Source: an uncultured Gardnerella sp. (lineage in GTDB: Bacteria; Actinomycetota; Actinomycetes; Actinomycetales; Bifidobacteriaceae). From it: 11,487 bases of DNA. The notes under the pieces were generated by a model. That model saw nothing but the letters and a program-made list of their open reading frames with translations. It was not told where the DNA came from and did not search any database. Each line of letters opens with the position of its first letter. The stretch's first letter is position 1. Positions 5,817 through 11,487 of this stretch are shown piece by piece. Made by a program: the position numbers and the translations under genes. The DNA is taken from positions 1 through 11,487 of the forward strand of contig CAMYPN010000030.1 of the NCBI GenBank assembly GCA_947292085.1, given 5' to 3'.

Positions 5817-7299
5817 GAGCTCGAGAAATACCAATCCCTGCATCTTTTCGCACAGCGTACGAAAGATGCAGGGTTTTTTCTGCGCGAGTTACAGCAACAT
5901 ACATAAGTCTTCGTTCTTCTTCTATCTGATCCTCGTCAGTAGGCGATCCAAATGGTATAAGTCCTTCAGAGCAGCCAAGCACGTAAACGTGATCAAATTC
6001 CAAACCTTTTGACGCATGAATAGTAGAAACTGTTACAGAAGAAGCAGCCTTGAGAATAGATGAAATACTCGTGAAATCTTCACGCTCAGTTTTACCAAAA
6101 TCGCATACAACATTACGCAAGCCTGTATCTTTTCTCACATTATAAGAAAGATTGGCTGCAGCTAAAGCTTTACAAATAATCTGCTGCTGAGCGTTAGTGC
6201 GTGTCAAAATAGCGTATTGTGAAGCTATTGCTTTACCTGATTTAATTTCTTTCACAATATTCTCAACGCAGCCTAAAGCTTCGAGTTTATCGCTTTCATA
6301 AACTTGTTTAGAAACTCTAACTCCACCTTTAGCTACTGAATGCAAAGTCAAATAGTCTTTTTTACATCCAGATTTTGCCAAAACTTTATTTGCCATTCCA
6401 ACTATTCGCTCTGTTGAACGATAATCTGTGCACAAACTAATATCTGCAGAAATAGGCGAAAATTCTTTATTAAAATCTAACAAATAGTATCCAGTAGCGC
6501 CCGCGAAAGAATAAATTGTTTGAGCAGGATCTCCTACTACGCAAATATCGCGATTTATTCCCATCCAAAGTCGCAATAATTCGTGTTGTAGTGGAGAAAC
6601 ATCCTGATACTCATCTACCGTAATCCAACCAATTCTACTGCGAATAGAACTAGCAGCTTCAGGAAAATTTCGCATAACATGGCACGTAAGCAAAAGAATA
6701 TCATTAAAATCAATAAGATTACGCGCATTTTTTTCGATTTCGTACGCTTCGTACAGATCAACGAATTGGCTTACTTCCAAACCAGCCGGCGCTTTCCTAT
6801 GTATAGCAGCGCATACTCTCGCATAATCTTCCGGAGCTATAAGCGAAACTTTAGACCAATTAATTTCCGAAAGAACGTCACGAATCTGAATCGGTGTCAT
6901 GTCAAAAAGTTCAGGATATCTGGATACTGCAGAAGACATAACAGTACGAGAATCATCAATAATATTAGGAAAATCAGCAGAACAAACCTTCCCCCACACT
7001 TTACGCAACTGTTGTAAAGCAGCAGAATGAAAAGTCGTTGCAAGAGCATCACTTGAAACACCAAGAGAATCAAGCCTAGAGCGCATTTCTCGAGCAGCTT
7101 TTACAGAAAACGTAACAGAAAGAACTCTGCTAGGATCCCAATCACCCTTAGCGCACGCATAAGCAATACGTCTCGTAATAGTACGAGTTTTACCGGCACC
7201 TGCGCACGCAACAATACGCACAGGACCTTCTAATGCAGTGGCTGCAGAACGTTGTGCTTCGTCTAAACCATCAAGCAACGTTTCGGGTGAATTATTCAT
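5800..7299 (-). CDS. Short UvrD/PcrA-like SF1A DNA helicase lacking most of subdomain 2B
   Basis: A 499-residue ATP-dependent 3'-5' DNA helicase by family. All core motifs are visible: Q-motif LDEAQRSAA (12-20), Walker A AGAGKT (33-38), DEYQD (229-233), GDPAQTIYSFAGA (256-268), YRS (293-295), LTRTNAQ (365-371), STIHASKGLEFDHVYV (425-440) and VAVTRAEKTL (468-477). UvrD, PcrA and Rep are about 670-770 residues long and have roughly 150 residues of 2B subdomain between the LTRTN region and the HxxKGLEF motif. Here only about 35-40 residues fill that place. The C-terminus ends PSRFL, so no HRDC or zinc extension follows. The role is probably repair or replication-fork processing. The start ATG at 7299 has no Shine-Dalgarno and fits a leaderless mRNA. 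The gene converges with the Zincin_2-like gene (17-bp overlap) and diverges from the APH-like gene. Confidence 0.9.
   Translation of the reverse strand: MNNSPETLLDGLDEAQRSAATALEGPVRIVACAGAGKTRTITRRIAYACAKGDWDPSRVLSVTFSVKAAREMRSRLDSLGVSSDALATTFHSAALQQLRKVWGKVCSADFPNIIDDSRTVMSSAVSRYPELFDMTPIQIRDVLSEINWSKVSLIAPEDYARVCAAIHRKAPAGLEVSQFVDLYEAYEIEKNARNLIDFNDILLLTCHVMRNFPEAASSIRSRIGWITVDEYQDVSPLQHELLRLWMGINRDICVVGDPAQTIYSFAGATGYYLLDFNKEFSPISADISLCTDYRSTERIVGMANKVLAKSGCKKDYLTLHSVAKGGVRVSKQVYESDKLEALGCVENIVKEIKSGKAIASQYAILTRTNAQQQIICKALAAANLSYNVRKDTGLRNVVCDFGKTEREDFTSISSILKAASSVTVSTIHASKGLEFDHVYVLGCSEGLIPFGSPTDEDQIEEERRLMYVAVTRAEKTLHLSYAVRKDAGIGISRAPSRFL
5836..5879 (+). terminator. Strong intrinsic terminator of the Zincin_2-like gene, inside the helicase CDS
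   Basis: CCCTGCATCTTTTCG (5836-5850) pairs with CGAAAGATGCAGGG (5860-5873) as 14 pairs with one bulged T and a 9-nt loop. TTTTTT follows at 5874-5879. It starts 20 nt after the plus-strand stop. It lies wholly inside the last codons of the minus-strand helicase, where the two arms encode TLHLS and RKDAG. On the minus strand no T-run follows, so it acts in one direction. Confidence 0.88.
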
Positions 7300-7306
7300 A
7301 ACTACT

Positions 7307-7335
7307 ATTCTTGCAGGATACTACTATTTCAACAA
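7307..7335 (-). promoter_or_regulatory. Candidate leaderless promoter of the helicase gene
   Basis: On the minus strand, TTGTTG (7335-7330) and AAGAAT (7312-7307) are 17 bp apart, and 7 nt separate the -10 from the ATG at 7299. Transcription would therefore start at or next to the start codon, explaining the absence of a ribosome binding site. The match to consensus is moderate. Confidence 0.4.
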
Positions 7336-7409
7336 ATAATTTCACATATTGTGGATATAAGTTTGCGCATAATATTGTCCGTTTCGGTGCCTTGTATTAC
7401 TGTGGGAGT

Positions 7410-9176
7410 GTGACACAACTCAGCAGATTCAAGTTAGCAGCATTGGCTTCGTCAGCAATGCCTGAAATACAGCTCGCGGGAACCCGCCAGAGTGAGCAAA
7501 TAAACGCAACTGACAGAGCTGCGGGAATTTCTCATGCCGTGGTACAAGACGTATCTGGCCGACTTTACGACGTATTCATAAGCTATGAAGATAATGGTCG
7601 AAAACGCTTACATGATCGAGCGCGAGCAGCATGGACACTGCAGCAGACTAAAGATCTTGCGGCATTAGGTTTCGAATATGACACTTTGGTCACATTTAGA
7701 CCTGGCACACAGTCGAATAGCACTGGTAAATCCGCTCAAACAGATCCTGCAGTGCTTGTTTGTGATCACCGTGAGGGCACTTCTCGCGACTTAAATTTGT
7801 TAACAACTAACGATTGCATGAATTTAGGAACAGCAATCGGATCGATCCACCGTCTTCGTCCTACTTTCTTGACTCGCGCAAACTACCCAAGTTTTACAAC
7901 TGGTCAAATTCGAGCACAACTTACTGGATGGATTAAAGTTTTACGAAAAGCTGGTCATATTCCTACTGAAATTACTGACAGTTGGTCTAGAGTGCTTGAG
8001 ACTGAAGGATTATGGTCATTTAATACTTTCCCTGTACACGGAGGATTCCAAGACGGAGACGTTCTATTTAACGGCTCTACAGTTAGCGCTATAACAAACT
8101 GGCAGGGTATGCAAATAAATGATCCTGCACGCGACTTGGCTTGGATTTTTGCAAAGTTGAACGAGCAGCGCAGAAATGCTGTTCTTGATTCTTACGGTCG
8201 CATGATGGGCTCTCGATTAGACAGCATGATTATGCTTAGAGCTAATTTGTGGCTGCAAATGGAACAGGTCGGAGACTTTGTTAAAGCTTTGCAGCATGGT
8301 GATAACGTTGGAATTATGCGCTTTAAAGCTCAGGTTGAGCGTTTGGCTCACGAGTTGACGCGAATCCACGGATCGCGCGCACAGAAAGCTGCAGAGCAGG
8401 CTAATCCTAATATGAAACCGTCTTCCACAATTACTGTTGGAACGCTTTTGCAAAACGATGAACGAAACGCAGCAAACGCAGCTAAAAAGGCAAACGCAAC
8501 ACAAGCTGACGATACTACTTCTTCACACGCTGCAGCTGACTCTACTAACGAAAACGCAATACCTAATAACGCAAATCAGGAATATCACGAAAACTTTGAT
8601 AATACTGAAGAGCGAACTGTTACTTTGAACGACGATACTCATGAGCGTCCAAGTACAGAAAATAATAGTGCAGAAAATACTAGTGCAGAAAATACTTCCG
8701 ATAGAAGCGAAGCAGATGATACTGCTACACAAGTAATTACAAGCCTTGAAAATGCTGATTCGAAAGATTTAGGATCTGCTAAATCTGCTGAAAGTACTGT
8801 AGATGCTACTAAAAGCTCTGTTAATAATGCAGTTGATAATGCAGAGGATTCCGAAGATGACGAATACGTCTATAACGATCAAGACGATGCTGCAACTGAA
8901 GTTTATGTGCAAGTCGAAATAAAAAATGACGCTAAAGTAATCGATAATACTGCTAAAAATACTGCTACAGAGACTGCAAACCCTACAGAGTCTACAGAGT
9001 CTACAGATTCCGAGAAATCTACAGACAATGAAGATTCTAAACAAGAAAGTTCTGAACAGGAAGATTCTAAATCTGATAACGCAAATGACAGTCTCGAAAC
9101 AGTACTAATTCCTGAGTACGAGACTAACACTAAAAATAAAGAAAGTGCCTCTTCTGAAGAAACTACAGAAAAATAG
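7410..9176 (+). CDS. APH-fold kinase-like protein, probably catalytically degenerate, with long acidic tail
   Basis: About 588 residues from GTG 7410. Residues about 1-335 resemble the aminoglycoside-phosphotransferase/choline-kinase fold: an N-lobe, then GTAIGSIHRLRP (about 140-151), then PVHGGFQDGDVLF (208-220), then ITNWQGMQINDPARDLAWIF (228-247). Expected catalytic positions are changed: HGDxxxxN reads HGGFQDGD (H210, G212, D217), and the metal-binding Asp of the usual IDW motif is Asn230. Residues about 340-588 are a disordered-looking Asp/Glu/Ser/Thr/Asn/Ala tail with tandem repeats. The start is uncertain. VTQLSRFKLAALASSA reads as a natural N-terminus, GGGAG (7404-7408) is too close for normal initiation, and TATTAC (7395-7400) suggests a leaderless mRNA; an in-frame TTG at 7311 lacks support. 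The gene is divergent from the helicase and probably co-transcribed with the DUF3107 gene. The function is not known. Confidence 0.75.
   Translation: MTQLSRFKLAALASSAMPEIQLAGTRQSEQINATDRAAGISHAVVQDVSGRLYDVFISYEDNGRKRLHDRARAAWTLQQTKDLAALGFEYDTLVTFRPGTQSNSTGKSAQTDPAVLVCDHREGTSRDLNLLTTNDCMNLGTAIGSIHRLRPTFLTRANYPSFTTGQIRAQLTGWIKVLRKAGHIPTEITDSWSRVLETEGLWSFNTFPVHGGFQDGDVLFNGSTVSAITNWQGMQINDPARDLAWIFAKLNEQRRNAVLDSYGRMMGSRLDSMIMLRANLWLQMEQVGDFVKALQHGDNVGIMRFKAQVERLAHELTRIHGSRAQKAAEQANPNMKPSSTITVGTLLQNDERNAANAAKKANATQADDTTSSHAAADSTNENAIPNNANQEYHENFDNTEERTVTLNDDTHERPSTENNSAENTSAENTSDRSEADDTATQVITSLENADSKDLGSAKSAESTVDATKSSVNNAVDNAEDSEDDEYVYNDQDDAATEVYVQVEIKNDAKVIDNTAKNTATETANPTESTESTDSEKSTDNEDSKQESSEQEDSKSDNANDSLETVLIPEYETNTKNKESASSEETTEK
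8652..8696 (+). repeat. 15-bp x3 in-frame tandem repeat in the APH-like tail
   Basis: AGTACAGAAAATAAT (8652-8666) is followed by two perfect copies of AGTGCAGAAAATACT (8667-8681, 8682-8696). They encode STENN, SAENT and SAENT. The identity of the last two copies suggests a recent duplication. Confidence 0.9.
8985..9011 (+). repeat. 9-bp x3 in-frame tandem repeat in the APH-like tail
   Basis: ACAGAGTCT occurs at 8985-8993 and 8994-9002, and a diverged copy ACAGATTCC at 9003-9011. They encode TES, TES and TDS in a Ser/Thr/Glu-rich stretch. Copy-number change would be frame-neutral. Confidence 0.85.
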
Positions 9177-9235
9177 TCAGTAAATTGGTAAATTAGTAGA
9201 AATATTTCAAAAAACTTCACTAGGAAGGAAAGAAA

Positions 9236-9457
9236 ATGAACGTTACGCTAGGTATAAACCACAGTCCTGAACCACTTCATTTCGAAACAGAAAGCAGTGC
9301 GGAAGAAGTGCAAAAAGCAATTAATGAAGCAATAGAGAATAATAACGTTCTAACTCTAAACGATGTTCACAAGCGTAAAATAGTAGTTCCTGCAGCTTCA
9401 TTAGCATACGCAATTGTAGGAGATAAACCAACACTTACAGTTGGATTTGGAGTGTGA
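9236..9457 (+). CDS. DUF3107 family small protein
   Basis: A 73-residue protein that I recognise as the actinobacterial DUF3107 family, which includes mycobacterial TB9.4. Shared features are the opening MxVxxGIxxSPxxLxF, the central LTLxD, and the ending VGFGV. The function is unknown; no membrane segment or signal is seen, so it is probably cytoplasmic. A strong Shine-Dalgarno, AGGAAGGA (9222-9229), lies 6 nt before ATG 9236. The gap to the APH-like gene is 58 bp on the same strand with no terminator, so the two are likely co-transcribed. In mycobacteria, DUF3107, uvrD2 and a Zincin_2 gene also lie in one general region, which fits an old actinobacterial neighbourhood (recalled, not checked). 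Confidence 0.85.
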   Translation: MNVTLGINHSPEPLHFETESSAEEVQKAINEAIENNNVLTLNDVHKRKIVVPAASLAYAIVGDKPTLTVGFGV

Positions 9458-9459
9458 AC

Positions 9460-9496
9460 AAATACATAATTATTAAAAATAATAAATTGTGTATTT
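9460..9496. terminator. AT-rich inverted repeat after the DUF3107 gene
   Basis: AAATACA (9460-9466) pairs with TGTATTT (9490-9496), with partly paired AATTATT and AATAAATT inside. It begins right after the DUF3107 stop. The stem is almost all A-T and no long T-run follows on the plus strand, so termination strength is doubtful. On the minus strand it might help end the PHP transcript. Confidence 0.35.
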
Positions 9497-9552
9497 AGAT
9501 ACTTGCGCATCTTATAATCAGCTGCTATATTATCTAATTAGACGTTAGAGTT

Positions 9553-10470
9553 TCATATCTCTCTTCTCCTATACTCTATTCGACCGCGGCGTTGGATTTC
9601 TTTCACAACACCGCGGTCGGTTCTTTTTTCACCTAAAATATTTGGTTTTCCGGCTCCATGCCAATCAGATCCTCCTGTAACAAGAAGATCACAATCTTTA
9701 GCAATAGCAAGAAGCCTACTTCTTTGACTTAGCGTATTTCCGCGATGATACACTTCTAAACCATCAAGACCAGCCTCAGCAAACTCAATAATCTGCTCAT
9801 CGCAAAGCAACACACGATTACGACTAGTATCAGCAGGATGAGCAATAAAACTCACTCCCCCAGCATGCTTAACAGCTTTTATAACCTCAATAACTCTAGG
9901 CGACTGAGTTGGAATATAATACTTGCTTTGCGGAGAAACAGCGTCAGCAAAAGCCTCAGAACGCGTTTCATAAACACCAGCCTTCACCAAAGCGTCTGCT
10001 ATATGAGGACGGCCAATAGTAGTTAATTCTCCCTCACCAGCTTGAGATATAACATCATCCCAAGTAATAGGAAAATCGTGAGCCATTCTCTCAACCATCA
10101 ACTTCGTGCGTTCAATTCTTCTAGCTCGAGTCGCCGCAAACATGGCAACAATCTCAGAATCATTCGGATTGTACTGATAAGCAAGCATATGCACAGAAAT
10201 GTTTATTCCACGAATAACTTCACCATCAAAACAGCAAGGTTCTTGAGCAGTAATTTCTGAACCGTATAAAACTGGAAAATCTAAAGCAGAAGCAGCCAAA
10301 CGAAAATCTTCCCAACCAGCTGTAGTATCATGATCACTAATCGCAACACCCTCTAAACCAAGCCGCTTAGCCTCAGAAACAAGCGTAGCAGGGGTTTCAG
10401 TACCATCAGAATACGATGTGTGACAGTGCAAATCCCAGCTTAAAGAAGTTTGCGTATTAATCACAGTCAT
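9553..10470 (-). CDS. PHP-domain metal-dependent phosphoesterase (YciV/RNase AM-like)
   Basis: A 305-residue cytoplasmic protein with the full set of PHP metal ligands: DLHCH (H15, H17), SDG (D22), SDHD (D46, H47), GSE (E72), H94, H156 in GRPH, AHPAD (H211), EVYH (H242) and SDWH (D269, H271). Its length and motif order match the stand-alone family that includes E. coli YciV/TrpH (RNase AM) and nucleoside 3',5'-bisphosphate phosphatases, which hydrolyse phosphate esters of nucleotides or short 5' ends of RNA. The exact substrate is inferred. ATG 10470 has no Shine-Dalgarno; TACGAT (10482-10477) lies 6 nt before it, suggesting a leaderless mRNA. The gene diverges from the VKOR gene with a 48-bp gap, and its 3' end hosts the terminator of the opposing operon. 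The C-terminal residues are Arg-rich. Confidence 0.9.
   Translation of the reverse strand: MTVINTQTSLSWDLHCHTSYSDGTETPATLVSEAKRLGLEGVAISDHDTTAGWEDFRLAASALDFPVLYGSEITAQEPCCFDGEVIRGINISVHMLAYQYNPNDSEIVAMFAATRARRIERTKLMVERMAHDFPITWDDVISQAGEGELTTIGRPHIADALVKAGVYETRSEAFADAVSPQSKYYIPTQSPRVIEVIKAVKHAGGVSFIAHPADTSRNRVLLCDEQIIEFAEAGLDGLEVYHRGNTLSQRSRLLAIAKDCDLLVTGGSDWHGAGKPNILGEKRTDRGVVKEIQRRGRIEYRRREI
9581..9628 (+). terminator. GC-rich intrinsic terminator of the APH-like/DUF3107 operon, inside the PHP CDS
   Basis: CGACCGCGGCGTTG (9581-9594) pairs with CAACACCGCGGTCG (9606-9619): 13 pairs, one C/A mismatch, and an 11-nt loop. TTCTTTTTT follows at 9621-9629 (approximately). It lies about 125 nt past the DUF3107 stop and inside the minus-strand PHP gene, where it encodes part of the Arg-rich C-terminus (RTDRGVVKEIQRRGR). 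No T-run follows on the minus strand, so it serves only plus-strand transcripts. Confidence 0.85.
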
Positions 10471-10476
10471 ATAACT

Positions 10477-10505
10477 ATCGTAAACTGTAGTATGTAAAGC
10501 TTGAA
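10477..10505 (-). promoter_or_regulatory. Candidate leaderless promoter of the PHP gene
   Basis: On the minus strand, TTCAAG (10505-10500) and TACGAT (10482-10477) are 17 bp apart, and 6 nt then separate the -10 from the ATG. The arrangement resembles the one at the helicase gene. It shares its 48-bp spacer with the divergent VKOR gene, whose own promoter I cannot place with confidence (TAGTAT at 10488-10493 is a possible -10). Confidence 0.4.
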
Positions 10506-10518
10506 TTTAGGAGTATCA

Positions 10519-11157
10519 ATGCAGCAAACTGGCAAAATACAAGAAAACTGCAATAACAAACTTACCGGTTGGAGACATTCAGCATTATGGACTTACGGCA
10601 TTATGCTAATAGTTTCCATAAGCGCACTTGTTACATCCCTTATTCTTTCCGCTGAAACACTCAAACTGGCACGAGCACCACACAGATCACTCGGATGCGA
10701 TATTAGTGCGATAGTTTCGTGCTCAAAAGTTGCTAAAACTTGGCAAGCAGAATTTATAAAATTTGGCGATTTAAGTTTCCCTAACGCATTTTTTGGAATT
10801 GCCGCTGAAAGCGTGTTCGTAACTTTAGCAATTATTGGTTTAATTCGCGTACGTTTACCACGCTGGTTTGCTGCATGCACTTGGCTTGGAGGTTTGTGCG
10901 CTCTAGTATACGCATATTGGCTGTTCTCGCAATCAATGTTTGTGATTAACGTGCTGTGCCCGTGGTGCCTTGTGCTAATGTTCTCAACAACTTTGCAATT
11001 TATGTCGCTTTCACACGCAACTGTAAGCGTACAAGGACTTGCGTTATCGAAGAAATTTGTGCACAAATATTATTACATGCGTTACGATTTGTTAGTTGAC
11101 GTAGTGTGGATTGCAGCTCTTGTGCTGCTTATCTTATCTAAATACGGAAATATTTAG
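10519..11157 (+). CDS. Vitamin K epoxide reductase (VKOR) family thiol oxidase
   Basis: A 212-residue membrane protein of the bacterial VKOR family. The family reoxidises a DsbA-like partner and passes electrons to quinone, driving disulfide formation outside the membrane. The four expected cysteines are present: the loop pair Cys60 and Cys68 (GCDISAIVSC) and the quinone-proximal CPWC (147-150). Four or five hydrophobic segments are visible, near 24-45, 90-109, 117-136, 139-165 and 195-208. The start is ATG 10519, set by AGGAG (10509-10513); the in-frame TTG at 10501 precedes that site. No DsbA-like gene is in the window. The stop lies 1 bp from the stop of the convergent murI gene, and no terminator is visible between them. 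The family call is firm; the partner is inferred. Confidence 0.92.
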   Translation: MQQTGKIQENCNNKLTGWRHSALWTYGIMLIVSISALVTSLILSAETLKLARAPHRSLGCDISAIVSCSKVAKTWQAEFIKFGDLSFPNAFFGIAAESVFVTLAIIGLIRVRLPRWFAACTWLGGLCALVYAYWLFSQSMFVINVLCPWCLVLMFSTTLQFMSLSHATVSVQGLALSKKFVHKYYYMRYDLLVDVVWIAALVLLILSKYGNI

Positions 11158-11158
11158 A

Positions 11159-11487
11159 TTACTTACACAAGCTTTCCGCAAGTTTTCGCATACGCTCACT
11201 CGTATCGGAATTAGTAAGAGTAATACTTCCCTGCTCCAACACATCCGCAAGCTCGTTACGCTCATCTAAAATCTTACGAAGATGATTAATCGTGCCCTCA
11301 TTGCCGTCAACTATTTTCGTACTTTCCGGCAAAAACTCGCGGAAATAATCACGGTAGAATACAAAATGAGTGCAGCCAAGCACAACAGAATCAATAGATT
11401 CTAAATCGTAAGTGTCGAAATATTTGTGAAGAGCTGCGAAAACTATATCGCGATTACAAAGCTCTCCACGCTCAACAATGCGCACTA
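11159..11487 (-). CDS. murI: Glutamate racemase, C-terminal part (cut by right window edge)
   Basis: The last 109 codons of a minus-strand gene, open to the window edge. The segment VLGCTHF carries the second catalytic cysteine of MurI in its conserved GCTH motif, and VDGNEGT follows about 25 residues later. The C-terminus ends ESLCK. MurI converts L-glutamate to D-glutamate for peptidoglycan synthesis in the cytoplasm. A GTG at 11485 is internal to the gene rather than its start, because the family is about 260-280 residues long and the first catalytic half is missing here. The gene is convergent with the VKOR gene, with 1 bp between stop codons. The only inverted repeat nearby (ATACG/CGTAT around 11189-11204) is too weak to call a terminator. 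Confidence 0.88.
   Translation of the reverse strand, partial: VRIVERGELCNRDIVFAALHKYFDTYDLESIDSVVLGCTHFVFYRDYFREFLPESTKIVDGNEGTINHLRKILDERNELADVLEQGSITLTNSDTSERMRKLAESLCK

Noticed and set aside
6679..7017. Plus-strand frame of 112 codons inside the helicase gene
   Set aside because: The opposing frame carries complete SF1A helicase motifs; this one has none.
5800..7299. Helicase as a truncated pseudogene
   Set aside because: All motifs I to VI are intact, the frame is clean and the C-terminus ends in a family-typical SRFL; only the 2B interval is short.
8769..9220. Minus-strand Cys/Ile/Phe- or Ser/Leu/Val-rich frames that look membrane-like
   Set aside because: They are reverse translations of the Asp/Glu/Asn/Ser-rich tail; the hydrophobic look is a composition artefact.

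Overview
The window is a gene-dense, AT-rich chromosomal segment with an actinobacterial gene set: a Zincin_2/TIGR03624-type protein, a DUF3107 protein, a UvrD-like helicase, a G5/DUF348 cell-wall enzyme of the resuscitation-promoting-factor type, and a VKOR-type thiol oxidase. Low GC combined with this gene set points to a low-GC member of the Bifidobacteriaceae, most likely Gardnerella or a close relative. That is inferred from protein resemblance and composition, not from a database match. I see no mobile element, CRISPR array, rRNA or tRNA, and most of the window looks like core genome.

Layout. Left edge, minus strand: the N-terminal coiled-coil arm of seryl-tRNA synthetase (serS), cut by the window edge. 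An AT-rich, repeat-filled intergenic region follows. Then four plus-strand genes: a thioredoxin (544-915), a membrane-anchored G5/lytic-transglycosylase protein (1108-2091), a 14-TM drug-efflux-type MFS transporter (2284-3885), and a Zincin_2-like protein with a long acidic tail (3993-5816). A 2B-less UvrD/PcrA-type helicase lies on the minus strand (5800-7299), converging on and overlapping the Zincin_2 gene by 17 bp. Divergent from the helicase are a degenerate APH-fold kinase with a ~250-residue acidic tail (7410-9176) and a DUF3107 gene (9236-9457), probably one operon. A minus-strand PHP-domain phosphoesterase (9553-10470) converges on that operon. A VKOR-family membrane protein (10519-11157) diverges from the PHP gene and abuts, tail to tail, the 3' part of minus-strand glutamate racemase (murI) at the right edge.

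How the genes relate. Several products serve the cell envelope or its redox state: the transglycosylase and murI act on peptidoglycan, VKOR drives disulfide formation outside the membrane, and thioredoxin reduces disulfides in the cytoplasm. The helicase, PHP and serS products are nucleic-acid or translation housekeeping.

The most notable points are organisational. Both well-supported plus-strand terminators lie inside the 3' coding end of the opposing gene. Three unrelated proteins carry Asp/Glu/Ser/Asn-rich C-terminal tails built from in-frame tandem DNA repeats. The helicase appears to lack the regulatory 2B subdomain. The APH-like protein has substitutions at three expected catalytic positions. 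Several genes look leaderless. I did not find a clear new multi-gene system; the strongest candidates for novelty are the tail-bearing genes and the two genes around 5.8-9.2 kb.
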